Shown: positions 46,565-57,790 of the stretch, one piece after another
Position numbering within the stretch: the first letter of the stretch is position 1
Layout of the letters: each line of letters opens with the position of its first letter
Source of the DNA: Patagioenas fasciata
Taxonomy: Eukaryota > Chordata > Aves > Columbiformes > Columbidae
Reading direction: 5' to 3'
NCBI RefSeq assembly: GCF_037038585.1
Contig: NC_092521.1
Location: 105,726,398-105,790,397, forward strand
Length of the DNA: 64,000 bases
The notes under the pieces: generated by a model
What the model was told of the DNA's origin: nothing
Database searches by the model: none
What the model saw: the letters and a program-made list of their open reading frames with translations, nothing else
Made by a program: the position numbers and the translations under genes

Positions 46565-47325
46565 CAGAACAGTCATGGAGGCACCCCAAAAATCAATTTA
46601 GGCAGGTAATAAGCTGCAAACAGGCTTTATTCTAACCAGAACCGTTTAGTGGAAAACCAGCTAAAAATGGCATTTATCCAACATTTATCCAATTTATCCA
46701 ATTTATTCAACACTCCAACCACATTATACAACACAGATTTGGATACTACTTAGGAGGTCAATTACTACACAGACTCAAGGGATCCCAAAACTCTAGAGTG
46801 GTTATTCCAAATGCACAGCTTCCCACTCATACAAAGTGAGAACTCTCAAGGGTACCCAGAAGATCACTTACCAGTAAGGAAAGGAGTCTCAGTGCTTGAG
46901 GAACGTTCCTTAGATGACCAACCAAAGAAGGAGAGTTTTCAACTGCAGATCCACTACTCCAAGGAAAGACCAACCCAAGGGGGTTTTCAGCAGGCTCCAT
47001 TTATACCCTAGTTGAATCTGAGCTTGGTCATTTATGGTAGTGGTCCAGTGGTCTAGTAGTTTCTGGTGCTTTCATGGTGGGTGGGACACATGTACACACA
47101 CAGGGTGGGATGGGACAAAGTACGTCTGCCTCAAAGCCTTACTTTCAAGGCTAAGAATATTCGGAGCGCTACTCAGAGTCCTTCCTGTTGCAACTATTTC
47201 AGTGCCCGAAGTGTCAATGGAAGCATAGTTGCCTATGGATATTTACCAGTGGCTGAGGGGCAATTAGAGGATTATGACTTTTGAACATAGATACATAAAT
47301 CCTTTCATTACCGTGTTTGACAACT
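46565..47325 (-). mobile_element. Candidate solo LTR (minus orientation)
   Basis: Read on the minus strand, a TATAAAT box (about 46998-47004, in GGGTATAAATGGAGCC) is followed about 370 bp later by AGAATAAAGCCTGTTTGCAG (about 46617-46636), the arrangement of a retroviral promoter and polyadenylation signal. A short TTTATCCAA repeat lies at about 46673-46710. I could not define terminal TG/CA or a target duplication, so the limits and family are uncertain. Confidence 0.45.
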
Positions 47326-48139
47326 ATTAGATTTAACAAGTCTGCTCTACACAAACATCTCCTCTGAGTTCACTGTCCCTTTTATAGTTCAGGCTGGTTG
47401 GTAGAATATCTTGCTTACTGTCTTCAACGTTGCCTTTATAGATGCTATACAGATCTGATAATTTGCTATTTTCTTCTGACTTCTCATTCACAGTGTTCAC
47501 CACAGCTCCAGTGCTTTATTTTTTCTCCTCCTCAACTCCTTTGACTCATCTTACCCTTCTCCCTTCCCATCTTATGTCCTGCTGAGTTTACCAGTAAAAA
47601 AGAATACAACTGTATCGGACTATTTTGATCCCTTCTCCAGGCTATTCACCAGTATTCCTGACCTTCTCTCCTGGTGGCAAGCAATTAGGCTTTTGTGAGA
47701 AAGATACTGTGATTCAGTAACTTTAACAGAATGAGCATATTATCTCTCATTATGTGGCACTCAACTGAGAACAGGACTTTTCTAGTGTGTGCCAAAGGCT
47801 TGCAGTGTCCTTTGATATATCATCATCAGCTAAGCTGGGAAGGTTCACTGTACCTTTTTCCAGGAAAAAATTGTGGACATTAGGAGGTGAATGAGTTAGA
47901 TGCAAATAACATGTCTTGCTTCTCTCCCCCAACCCATTATTTGTAAAAACAGAGGTCTTTCTTCAGGAGATATATTTTTAGGGGCCCAGGCCACATACCT
48001 ATTCTGCCTATCAACTAGATACTTTCCTGCCCTAACAGAAAAGTATCATGGCTCATGCACAGATACCAGCTTCTTGCCTGTGTAAAACAGAGGCATAGAC
48101 ATGTGAACACAGTGTGCTTTGAAGCTAGCTTCGCTGTGC

Positions 48140-48212
48140 TTTCAGCAGGGCCTTGGGTTAAATGACTTTCTGAGATCACTTCCAATCTAAATTATTCTAC
48201 CATTCTAAGACA
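48140..48212 (+). mobile_element. Short CR1 3'-end fragment
   Basis: GGGTTAAATGACTTTCTGAG, ATCACTTCCAATCTAAATTA and a TTCTACCATTCTAAGA end resemble the CR1 3' terminus seen at 58065-58130, strongly diverged. Confidence 0.6.
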
Positions 48213-48477
48213 TATGAAACTATAGGAAAGCAGGGAGAGAGATACTGAATACACATTCGGTCTATGAACCTCCATGAACTCTGGCTACTAATAAATATAT
48301 ATATATTTTTTTTACTTTTGAGTAACAGTCTGTATGTCCATTTCTAATTCATGTGGATTAATGCATAACATCTGCTTTGGTTGGATCTGAACCCTTTGCA
48401 AAACACCAGACTTATGTCTGCTCTTTTGAATTTCCGTAAGCTTTAGTTGGGTGAAAATGGGGGTGGAGATGGTGTCA

Positions 48478-48770
48478 AGGTTTAATTGCAAGGCAACAAT
48501 AAACTGTGGCAGATGTTCTCTGTTACCTCCTCACTCTCCCTGCATAGGATGATAAGGAGGAAGGGAGACTTTGCAAGTTGGAAAGATTCTAAAGGCTTTA
48601 CTAATTCTACTAATAAATAGAGAAAATATACAAAATACACAAAACCAATCTTGAGTATCCCGGGGTAGCAGTGTTTACCCCCTCACTCAGTGGAGGATGG
48701 AGCTGACGTCACTCCAGCGGCTGCAGGGCAGACAGCCACTCCATGCCCCAACCTATATGCTCATCACTGT
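48478..48770 (-). mobile_element. Probable ERVL-related LTR remnant (minus orientation)
   Basis: TGTCAAGGTTTAATTGCAAG, then GGCAACAATAAAC and CTCCTCACTCTCCCTGCATAGGATGATAAGGAGG follow the pattern of the reversed 3' end of avian ERVL-type LTRs (compare 738-868). The rest is too diverged to align by eye. It lies just downstream, in minus-strand terms, of a decayed coding stretch, as a 3' LTR would. Confidence 0.45.
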
Positions 48771-49800
48771 TGAATGAGGTGACAATGTGGGAGTATTTAT
48801 GTAGGACAATGACAGCTTTAGAAGGGTTCCCTGAATGAATGCAGTCTGGACATCTAGATTATATGAATGGATGTTTGCAGGAGGGTTGTATATTAAGTTT
48901 GGCAAAAAGCCATAAAGATGTATTGGTGTGTGTCCCATGAGTATCAGACATGCATGTTGTGCAGTCCCTCCACAGGCTTTCAGATGCGTGAGGACTCCAG
49001 TTAGCCTTGAGACCAGGTGCAATGGTTAAGCACATGTCAGTACAATCAAACCTTTTTTTCCAAAATAGGGTGATTCCTTCAAACTCTCCACAGCAGCAGC
49101 TGTTGGCACATGCGCTCCCCCGCAAATATACCCCAAGGCGGTGGCTGGAAAGGTTAGAAGTGGCATAGACCAGAATTGTGCCAGTGAATAGCTCAGTAAT
49201 CAAAAGTCATACTATTTGTCTAATACATGTACCCTGACCCTGATAACTTTCTAGTATAAATATAGCTTCAGAGATGTAACTAGCCTCAATTGAGACCTTG
49301 GAGCCTGCAAAGTTAAAATACATAACTCTATAGCAAAGCCAAACACCAATGAACCATTTTTTGGAGGTTAACACCAGCCCATTCTCTAACTTAACAAGGA
49401 GATAACGTTTTTCCAGTAGCAAGCTATTACTGTGCCTAGGATCTTGGTAAATACATATGGAACCAAAGAAGGCCAAACAAAAGGACTGTGAGGTGGTATT
49501 TTTACTACCAGTGGAGAAACACAGCTGTTACGCAGTCCCCTGCTGCTGTTCATATGAACATACTTGAAGCGTAGTGTTCAAAACATACGTTTTCCTGCAG
49601 AGGCATTGTCATCATCATCCTGGCTTGAATTTGCATTTGCAGGTCATTTTGGGTCCTTGTTATAATGTCAGTCAGGGGTGTGACCCCCTTATTCTGCTGA
49701 ACCATCACTAGTACCCCTGACACCAGCTGAGGAAAGCAGGTTACAATGTTACTCCTGAGCAGCACCGGAGTGTCACGCTGAATTGACTTCACACGTAGAT
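48771..49800 (-). pseudogene. Unassigned decayed coding stretch (possible retroelement gene)
   Basis: Three successive minus-strand open frames (80, 89 and 114 codons, at 49550-49792, 49207-49476 and 48859-49203) follow one another and may be one broken gene. The first includes NKGVTPLTDIITRTQNDLQM and a Met-rich basic segment; the third is Cys-rich (SACANSCCCGEF). I recognise no family. Position upstream of an LTR-like sequence suggests the 3' part of a retroelement, possibly env, but this is a guess. Confidence 0.35.
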
Positions 49801-52298
49801 ACTCGCACAGCCTGTGTGTTGAGCTTGAAAGTACTATAGTACTTTACAGTAACCTACAGGGAGGTTAGCTGCTCTGTAAGGGAAGGAGGAGTTGTGGTTT
49901 CTTATTGCTTCCAAAGTGAACAATCTGGACTTCCTAGCAGCCTACCAGCATGTCCAGTGCTCCCAGCAAAGCATACACAAATGGAAATTGGCCTTCAGTG
50001 TTTACGTGAGTGCTGTGGAAAAGAGTGCAGAAGATCCATGTGAAAGGTGAACTTTTATGTGCAGCATGCTGCACCAGAGCAGCTGGCAGCTCTGAATGGT
50101 GTCCAGCTTTTCTGTAGAAAAGCAACACAAGCTTTAAATCAGAGACAAATGGTTGGGGAAGGGCAAGTGAAGGTAGAGGTCAATCACAAGGTGAAGGAAA
50201 AGGCAAATGAAAAAAGTCTCATTCCATTTCTCTCTCCTGCCCATACAGGATGAAGATGTGTTCTGACTTCTTGTTATCTTTCACTCGAGGAAAAACCTAG
50301 TACTCCTATACCTGAGCCATCCACCCTGGGCGCACCTCCAGATTATGTTGTATATGCATGGCCATTACCTAGAAGTAAGTCTTCTCCCCTCCCACTTCAA
50401 ACAACTTTTCTCTGTGATCCCATCTGCACCCAACCTCTTGTCTCTGCAAGTCCAGGCAAGGAAACAGCCAGCTCCTGACTGCCAGGTCTGACTCAGGAGT
50501 GGAAAAGTGAGAACTGATGGTGATGACTGGGTGATGACTGGCTGCAAGCATAAACCCCGCTGGCCATGACTTGGCTGAGCTCAGTGTCTGCCAACAATTA
50601 AAGTATTAAAGGTAGATGGTTCCTGCTGGAAACAAATTAAAAAAACACTTTCCCTTTTGAACCTTCTGTGACTCAAAGTGAAACCCTGCTGTACTCTTCC
50701 AGCTGTGGCAACTGAAGGAATTTGGCATTTCACAAGAGTGCTCAGCAGTTCAGGGAAATGGACTACAAATGAGTGCAATGAATTGTTATGCATATATTTT
50801 CAATGTAGTATAAATTGCTTTTACCTCATTACCATGTTGTAATAATGGAGTGATGACTTTTCCAAGAAAAAAAAAAAAGAAGGAATAATTCAGCTGAACC
50901 TGGGAAATAATCTTTTATAGTAGTTTGGAAAAATAAAGCTGAGTTTCACAAAATCATGTAATATAATTATATCAGTTTAGTATAGTGTTATTTGCTTTTG
51001 TCTTTTGAAGGTGGCTATCTAGTAGTTTAACACTCTATTTGTCAGCAAATGAATATTTATGTCCAACATCGACTCTAGATTAAGTCTTAAAAAATGAAAA
51101 TGTGGAATTTGACCTCCATAGTTGCTGGCTGATAAAATATAAGTGAATATATTATTTAAAGCATGCAGTAGACAAACATATAGGCAAAAGACTTCAGATG
51201 TTATGGTGATACTGTTCATGAAGAATATTAGCATTTACTGATCATTCCTGTCATTGCTGCTGTTATTTTAAATTGATAATTCTTCAATGATGTGAAAGTC
51301 AGAAGGGTAAATTCACAAAAAGGAAGATCACTTTACATATAACTTACTGAGATAACAATGTCAAGAACCTATTTTTAAGAAATCCTGACAGGCAACTTTC
51401 ATTCAGCGGTCTGCCATGACAGGAAATTACTTCCTCTGATATGTAATGAAATAAATAAAGGTCTGATTGTTCATTTGTGTGGATTTACTTTGCACAGTTC
51501 TACCAGTAAAACAGGGTGTTTTCTATTAATATTGCCCCAGGTTTTCTGGTAACAATAGCACCAAAATAAAGACCAGATTTTGTCTAGGTGGAATTCACTC
51601 CTCCTGCATAAAGCCCTATGCCTAGAATCTGCAAAGAAAGCATCAGGCTGTGATCCATACAAGCCTACAGGGTACTCAGATTTCACTGAAACTGAAAGGA
51701 ATTGAGAACCTGTGTCCTTAAAACTTTAAAAAAAAATTATTATTATTAATTTTTTAATTTTAAATTCCAGCCCTGTAAGATGTAACAGCCTCCCATTATT
51801 TGCTCAGGGACAGTATGTATACATACACATATATGAATAATGCCTTGGGTACTCAAAGTCTATGCAAGGGACAAGAAGAGCATAGAGCATGCAGCTTCTC
51901 AGCGTGGAAGAAGCGGTAGTGCTATCGAGCCATACTGCTCATGAGACAGGCTACTGGATCTTCCTCATGGACCACACTAGACTCTAGCCCGTAAGTGACC
52001 TTCAGCTCAGCCAGAAAGACAAGGAGCTGTAGCTTAATTGTTGCCAAACTTTGAACCATGTGTGGTTCAAGTGGAAGGAAGGAAATTCAAGTGGAAGGAA
52101 GGTCTTTAAGTCAGCCATGTGTGCACTGGGTGTTCCACTTAACTGGAATGCGGTTTGTGTTGAGGTATGTTTTCTTTGGCTGTTTTTTCCTGAAATGTAC
52201 AATTAAAAAATTAAAATATTTACATAGTTACAAATGAAATTTCAGTGTCAGCTTTTTTTCTGATGTAAAATAGAATATTCCTGTGTGCAACAGGTGAA
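49801..52298. other. COL15A1 3' UTR and flanking region
   Basis: The COL15A1 3' UTR starts at 52298 on the minus strand and extends to an unknown point; I did not find a clear canonical polyadenylation signal close to the stop. It includes a 21-bp near-perfect direct repeat (TTCAAGTGGAAGGAAGG type, about 52067-52104). The rest, down to about 49.8 kb, shows no gene. Confidence 0.55.
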
Positions 52299-52515
52299 TT
52301 ATTTTGCTTGGGGTTCAGATACAAAACTGTTTTCAATACAAAGAACAATAAACTGATTACTACAGCTATATACTTTTTGATCAAGAAGTTTCCCCGTCTT
52401 CAGTTGTGATGCTTGTCCCAGTTCTCTCATATCAGCTGTGTGCCAGGCTTCACAGTAGCTGCTAACCAGTCGGATCCCATTTGCAGTTGAACCATGCCAT
52501 ATTATTTTTTGAGGC
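52299..52515 (-). CDS. COL15A1: Collagen alpha-1(XV), last coding exon: C-terminal half of the endostatin-like domain
   Basis: 217 bp from a TTACCTTTCAG acceptor to the TAA at 52299-52301. The first base completes a split Trp codon from the previous exon. The peptide runs PQKIIWHGS, then SYCEAW, a variable loop, and the closing SCSNQFIVLCIENSF, the signature of endostatin/restin C-terminal modules. The three cysteines here plus the one in the exon at 54061 make the four that form the two conserved disulfides. The released domain is a secreted, matrix-bound anti-angiogenic fragment. COL15A1 is preferred over COL18A1 because TGFBR1 is the neighbour and the hinge/trimerisation sequences fit. Confidence 0.95.
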
Positions 52516-52796
52516 CTGAAAGGTAATGTTAAGAAGTCACTGTATGTGTGGTGACCTGTAGTTCTGCTTTCCTTCTTGAAGCAAACAGTGAGTAGGAAAA
52601 GATGCAGGTAGAAAGGAGAGAAATAAAAGAATAACATGGTATCCCATTCATAGGCTATCAGAAATGAAAAAGAAAGATGGCATAAGGATAGGGAGAAATT
52701 TTTGTCACTTTTCTAGTAGCCCAGGATATTGCTACTTGTATTAATACTATCTGGTAAAAATAAATGTAATGTAAAACTTATAAAAGGTAAACTCAC

Positions 52797-52912
52797 CAAG
52801 CTGGATCGGTCATGACGTTCCTCCCATCAAAGGAGTATATTGGAACATGAATGTTGAACTGACCACCATTTCCATTAAATATAGATTCCCAGTTATTGAA
52901 AAGTGTTTCTCC
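52797..52912 (-). CDS. COL15A1: Collagen alpha-1(XV), endostatin-like domain exon (second last)
   Basis: 116 bp with a TTTTAACAG acceptor and a GTGAGT donor; phase 0 in, ending after two bases of a Trp codon. The peptide GETLFNNWESIFNGNGGQFN then VPIYSFDGRNVMTDPAW matches the central part of the endostatin fold (the 'LF..WE..F' and 'I.SFDG..V' motifs). Confidence 0.95.
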
Positions 52913-54060
52913 CTGTTAAAATATCAAAGACACTGTAACAAATAAAACAAATCCAAAATCCACATCATACCTAACTTTTATAGACTTATCTACAATTTTA
53001 AAATCTTGTCTACATTTCAGGATGCTTATGATTCCAGCTTTCACATCAGTTTCTGCATGATGCTCCTGAGCACTTATCTCTATGCTAGTAGCTCTCTAAA
53101 TCCACCTTTGCCTCACTGTTGCATCTCTGTTCTATTGTCACTCCAAATATTCAGCTTGTTCATCTCCATTTCCACTGTACTTTTTCTCCTAAATGTCTAA
53201 GAGGTTGTTCAAAACATTGCTTACAACTACTGTAAATATAGAGAAAATATATTGGATCTTCTCTTGAGGTCACAATTTTATGAAAAGTGTTACAAATGTT
53301 CAAGGCAAAAATTTTTCATCAGGCTACCTCTTATACTACTGAGTTTTTCCAGTCAAAGTTGAAACAATATTGTCTTTACAAATTTATCCCCAAGCCTCTG
53401 CATTTGCATACACTTCAGAGAAGCATCCATTCAGCATGTTCTAAGCATCATGTGTTATTCCTGTAGGTTTCTTTGGCTGTTTGTTCTGGTAGCCAGCCAA
53501 TGCTACAGAGACAGGATTTGTTTTCCTCAGTTTTAAAGTGTGTTTGTTTATGTGAGACCACAAAATGACTCATGCTCTAGATTTTCCTCTCAGTTTCATT
53601 GGGGTAAATGCAGCATCCCTCCTAGGCACAGAATTTGCCTTTATCTTTAGAAATGAGAAAAACAGACGTTTTTGCCTACTATACTCTGTGGTCATACTAG
53701 AAGGTAGAACATAATAGCTATCTTTGAGAAATAAGAATGCACTTTCCCTGCCAATATAACAAATATCCAGCAAACCAAATATCATGCTGTTGCTTTGTTA
53801 TCAGTCTGCTCAAAGCTGGCTATTCTTGTAGCTTTAGGATATTGAAAAAAGCAACCCTTGAAAACGCAAAGGAAAAGTGAGACAGTCTGTAACTTTCTAC
53901 TTTATCACTACTTTTTTATTTCTTGAGCCTGAGTGCAAAATATGAAGCAAAGCATTTTCTTTAAAAAATGCATTTTGGGTTGAAACTTTCTGCTTTTGCC
54001 ATTTTCCAAGATTTTAGGGTACCTATCCTAATATAGCAAGTACTAAGTACTTATTTTTAC

Positions 54061-54246
54061 CTTAAGATTGACTATTGGTAAATGGTATCGGTCTGTTTTC
54101 CTGACAATTGTGGCCAGATCTTGCAAATGTGATGAGAGGAAGGCTCTATAGGTAGATGTCAAACCTGCTAGTTGGGCCTGTTGAAAACACTGAAAATCTG
54201 CTCGTACGTCACCGGAAAATGGTAAGTTTAAAGCCACCAGATGCAG
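54061..54246 (-). CDS. COL15A1: Collagen alpha-1(XV), first exon of the endostatin-like domain
   Basis: 186 bp (62 codons, phase 0 at both ends) with a TTTTGTCTAG acceptor and a GTAAAA donor. [20 protein letters not shown] begins the endostatin fold, and [10 protein letters not shown] followed by [13 protein letters not shown] continues it. One of the four structural cysteines is here (FQCFQQA). The His residues that bind zinc in type XVIII endostatin are not expected in type XV. Confidence 0.95.
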
Positions 54247-54739
54247 CTAGACAAAAAAAGAAGAAAAGCCAGTGGTTTTGTTTGTTTGTTTGTTTGTTTT
54301 TTATTTTATAACACTAGGAAGACATATATTGGAAATAAGCTAGAACCCCCTCCTCCTGCCAGCACAAGAACTTGTACCTTCCATACCAGATATGAAAGTT
54401 ACTTGCTGCCATAATATCTCATTTCTTAAGCTATGAGATCCATAGCAGAAATACCTATTTATCTTTGAACATTAAGGAAACCATGAATATTGTATGCTCC
54501 TAAAATATAAAATTATTTTTAAAGCAGCTATTATTTATATGGAGTTATCACGCAAACAAAATCCCAAATCTTATAAGCATGGAAATAAGTAGTAAGAAGT
54601 GACCACATACCATTTAAAAATTCACTGTTAACAAATACAAGAAGTAGGATGTTTAAATCAAACTGTACAGATGCAAGAACTAATCTACTTTTTAAAAAAA
54701 TATGGGTTTTTTTTAGATATAACTCAGATACGTTGCTTT

Positions 54740-55545
54740 CTTTGTCTAAACGTGAACCTCATGAGGTTCAACAAGGCCAAGTGCAAGGTCCTGCACCTGA
54801 GTTGGGGCAACCCCCAGTACCAATACAGGCTGGGGGATGAAGGAATTGAGAGCAGCCCTGCAGAGAAGGACTTGGGGGTACTCGTGAATGAAAGACTGGA
54901 CATGAACTGGCAATGTGTACTTGCAGCCCAGAAGGCCAACCGTATCTTGGACTGCAGCAAAAGGAGCATGGCCAAGCAGGTTGAAAGAGGTGATTCTGCC
55001 CTGCTATTCCGCTTTGGTGAAACCCCACCTGGAGCACTGCATCTGTCTCTGGTGTCCTCAGTACAGGAATGACATGGACCTGTTGGAGAGTGACCAGAGG
55101 AGGCCACCAAAATGATCAGAGGGCTGGAACACCTCTGAATGAGGACAGGCTGAGACACTTGAGGTTGTTCAGCCTAGAGAAGAGAAGGCTGTGGGGAGAC
55201 CTTATTGTGGCCTTTCAGTACTTCCAAGGGGCCTATAAGAAAGATGGGGATAGACATTTCAGCAGGGCCTGTTGCGATAGGACAAGGGATAATGGTTTTA
55301 AACTAAAAGAGGGGAGATTCAGGCTAGACATGAGGAAGAATTTTTTTACCCTGAGAGTGGTGAAATACTGGAACAGGTTGTCTAGAGAAGTAGTAGATGC
55401 GCCATTCCTGGAAACATTCAAGGCCAGGCAGGATAGGACTCTGAGCAACCTGGTCTCGTTGAAGATGTTCCTGCCCATTGCAAGGAGTTGGACTAGCTGA
55501 CCTTTGAATTTTCCTTCCAAACCAAACTATTCTATGATTCTAAAT
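54740..55545 (+). mobile_element. CR1 LINE 3' fragment inside a COL15A1 intron
   Basis: Broken frames match the CR1 ORF2 C-terminus: [49 protein letters not shown] and FKLKEGRFRLDMRKNFF, ending in a TTCTATGATTCTA terminus near 55543. About 800 bp, antisense to COL15A1, sitting between the hinge and endostatin exons. Confidence 0.93.
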
Positions 55546-55970
55546 ATTGCAAAGTATTTTAAATGAAAGCTTAGGTTCTAAAGTGTCTATCTAGAATAAA
55601 CAGTGCCATGAAGATAGAAAATATTCTAGTTAATATTTTCAATATTTTAATGATTTAACTATAATGCTATTACTAATTTCCAAATTACTGTGTGTTGTAG
55701 GTGCAATCACTAAGTGGAGAGGTATTCCTAACTCAGAATTAGGATTTTTTTTTTCTTTGAGATAGGAAAGGGATTATGATGATCAAAATATTTCAGGAGG
55801 AAACAATGTAATGTTGTCTCCGAGATATCTAAACCAGTTAAAGAAGTGTGTCTGTAAATGTAAGTAAGATCTGTGAAACTGAAGAGGAAATATCACAAAT
55901 CTTCTTCCAGAAGCAAACCGTTGTGTTTCAAACCACAGCTATGCAGTTGCAACACAGATCTCATACTTAC
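55546..55970 (-). other. COL15A1: COL15A1 intronic sequence
   Basis: AT-rich intron between the CR1 insertion and the hinge exon. Nothing recognised. Confidence 0.75.
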
Positions 55971-56030
55971 TGCTGGTTTTCCATTGTTCATATTTGATAT
56001 TGGACTCAATGCTGGAAGAGACTGAAATCC
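55971..56030 (-). CDS. COL15A1: Collagen alpha-1(XV), NC1 hinge exon (60 bp)
   Basis: Sixty bases, 20 codons, phase 0 at both ends, with an ATCACAG acceptor and a strong GTAAGT donor. The peptide GFQSLPALSPISNMNNGKPA has no fixed structure; it belongs to the protease-sensitive hinge between the trimerisation and endostatin-like domains. Its size and phase match the neighbouring 60-bp exon, so the reading is coherent although the sequence alone is weakly diagnostic. Confidence 0.78.
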
Positions 56031-57434
56031 CTGTGATTTTAACACATGCAGAGAGATATGTTAGACATGTTACTCAGATAAAAATTTTAGACACTCAGTA
56101 ATTTTGTAAATAAAGCAAACATTGAACACAAGAGAATCTGAAACTGTCCTGCCTCTGAAACCTCTTCACCTCCCAAACTGTGTAGCCAGAATAGTTTATC
56201 TACATATCATCAATTTGATGTATCACATTAATATGTGTTTGAAACGTGTTCTGGCCAGAAGTTGCATTGCTAGACCTGAGTGCACCCATTCCACAGTGCT
56301 CCAACAGAGCTGCTGTCAGAGCCAGATCTCACATGGAGTCCTGCATGGAAGTGGCCTGCTCTTGGCAGGAGCAGAAGACTAGTTCAGGAAAATTAGAACT
56401 GAAAAGGTAAGGAAGATGTGGAAACAGAAAATGCAGTAGGTGGGAATATTTCTCAAGGCCTTGGTCATTCCCCTTCCTAAGCAACTGCTGTGTAGAGATC
56501 AGAAAGTCAATGATCTTCATAGCTGTTTCACGAACAGTGAAGTTTTCTTCTCTCATTATTGTACTACATGCATACCCTAGATATGAGTAATAAGCCACTG
56601 ACTGTACCAGTTGGGAAACTCATGTGGTGTCAGCTGAAGGCTGCAGACAATTCCTTACAACATGAGGTCTAGACATTTTCCCAGTATGCCAAGTGCACTT
56701 CTCTCTGACATATTCTAACTTTTAAAAAATTTCTCTGGCCATTTTCCTTTTTGCTGTTTGTTCCTAGCACTCTCTTGTCCTTTCATTATCTTAGCAGTCA
56801 GATCGATTAACTTCTCATCAATGAGACTGTTCTTTATCCCCTTCACTACTTCTTGGTTTTCATCATCCTGCAATTTTGGGGGGACAGACAGCATGTTCAT
56901 ATGCAGGTTGGTACAATAACTTGCAGAATGGGGTCAGGTACAAACAACTGAGGCTTTAGAACAGACCCTCAGCACACTGTGGGATAAGCTACATGCAGGT
57001 ACTCTGAAAACAGGACTATAATCTTTTAAAGAAATCCTCCTTTTCAGGAACACTTCTCTGAGTTTCCTTGAAGGGGACCAGAGCTTGATAAGACTGACTT
57101 CAGTGTTACAAAACAGAATACTGCTGTGTTGTTGTTGTTTTGTTCTTGGTTTTTTGTTTGTTTGTTTTTACCTAGGCGGCCTGCTTTGTTCTGCTTTTGG
57201 TAGATGCTGCTTTGTGTCTGTAGTGTTTGGATCCTCAGAAGATAATGGAAACAGATGACTGGCCAGTGTGAACAATTTTGCAAGCTTATGTAGTGGTAGG
57301 ATGATTACTTTGAACTGACAAGTCTCAGTGGAAAATGATGTTGTGCAGAGATTTGCCTGCAACTTCTGCCAAGTGTATTGCCTGGTTTTGCACATTTAGA
57401 CTCAGTCTTTCACAGTCCAATATTTTGTACTTAC
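56031..57434 (-). other. COL15A1: COL15A1 intron between hinge exons
   Basis: About 1.4 kb. Minus-strand open frames of 60-90 codons here (for example 56329-56598) lack splice context matching COL15A1 and are not called. A T/GTTT-rich patch lies near 57125-57172. Confidence 0.7.
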
Positions 57435-57494
57435 ATGGCTTGATATAGCTGGAGGAGGAAGGCTGTCAGCAGGGACAAGAATTAGCTCACCAAG
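57435..57494 (-). CDS. COL15A1: Collagen alpha-1(XV), NC1 exon following the trimerisation domain (60 bp)
   Basis: Sixty bases, phase 0 at both ends, with a GTTCTTTCAG acceptor and a GTAAGT donor. LGELILVPADSLPPPAISSH completes the trimerisation domain (the LGELI strand) and enters the Pro/Ser-rich hinge. Confidence 0.92.
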
Positions 57495-57661
57495 CTGAAA
57501 GAACCCAAAATGAAAAGCAAATGAAACCTGATCACCATGAGCTTCTGAACTAAAAACCAGAATCCTTGCACCTGTACTTCTCCACCTGTGTAAAGAATAT
57601 CTGCAACAACTCCATTTTGAGTAAGGGAGTCGGAAAAGATTAGGACGTAGTGCAGTAGTAC

Positions 57662-57790
57662 CTGCAATTTTCTCCATCCATTTCGAACACGGATAAAAAC
57701 CTCACTGGTTTCACTCAGATACATTAGCGTACCTTCTGCTACCAAGTGAACTTTTTCCAGCATACCCTCAACGTTTTGAAATGTTGTAAC
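57662..57790 (-). CDS. COL15A1: Collagen alpha-1(XV), NC1 trimerisation domain exon
   Basis: 129 bp (43 codons, phase 0 at both ends) with a TTCACAG acceptor and a GTACTA donor. VTTFQNVEGMLEKVHLVAEG, then YLSETSEVFIRVRNGWRKLQ is the compact multiplexin (types XV/XVIII) trimerisation fold that registers the three chains. It directly follows the last collagenous exon. Confidence 0.95.

Noticed and set aside
54270-54305. (GTTT)n stretch as a CRISPR-like or regulatory repeat
   Set aside because: Simple microsatellite at the end of an intronic poly-T region; no spacers or larger structure.
56329-56900. Minus-strand frames as extra COL15A1 hinge exons
   Set aside because: The exons at 55971 and 57435 already join in phase 0, and these frames lack a convincing acceptor/donor pair and hinge-like composition.
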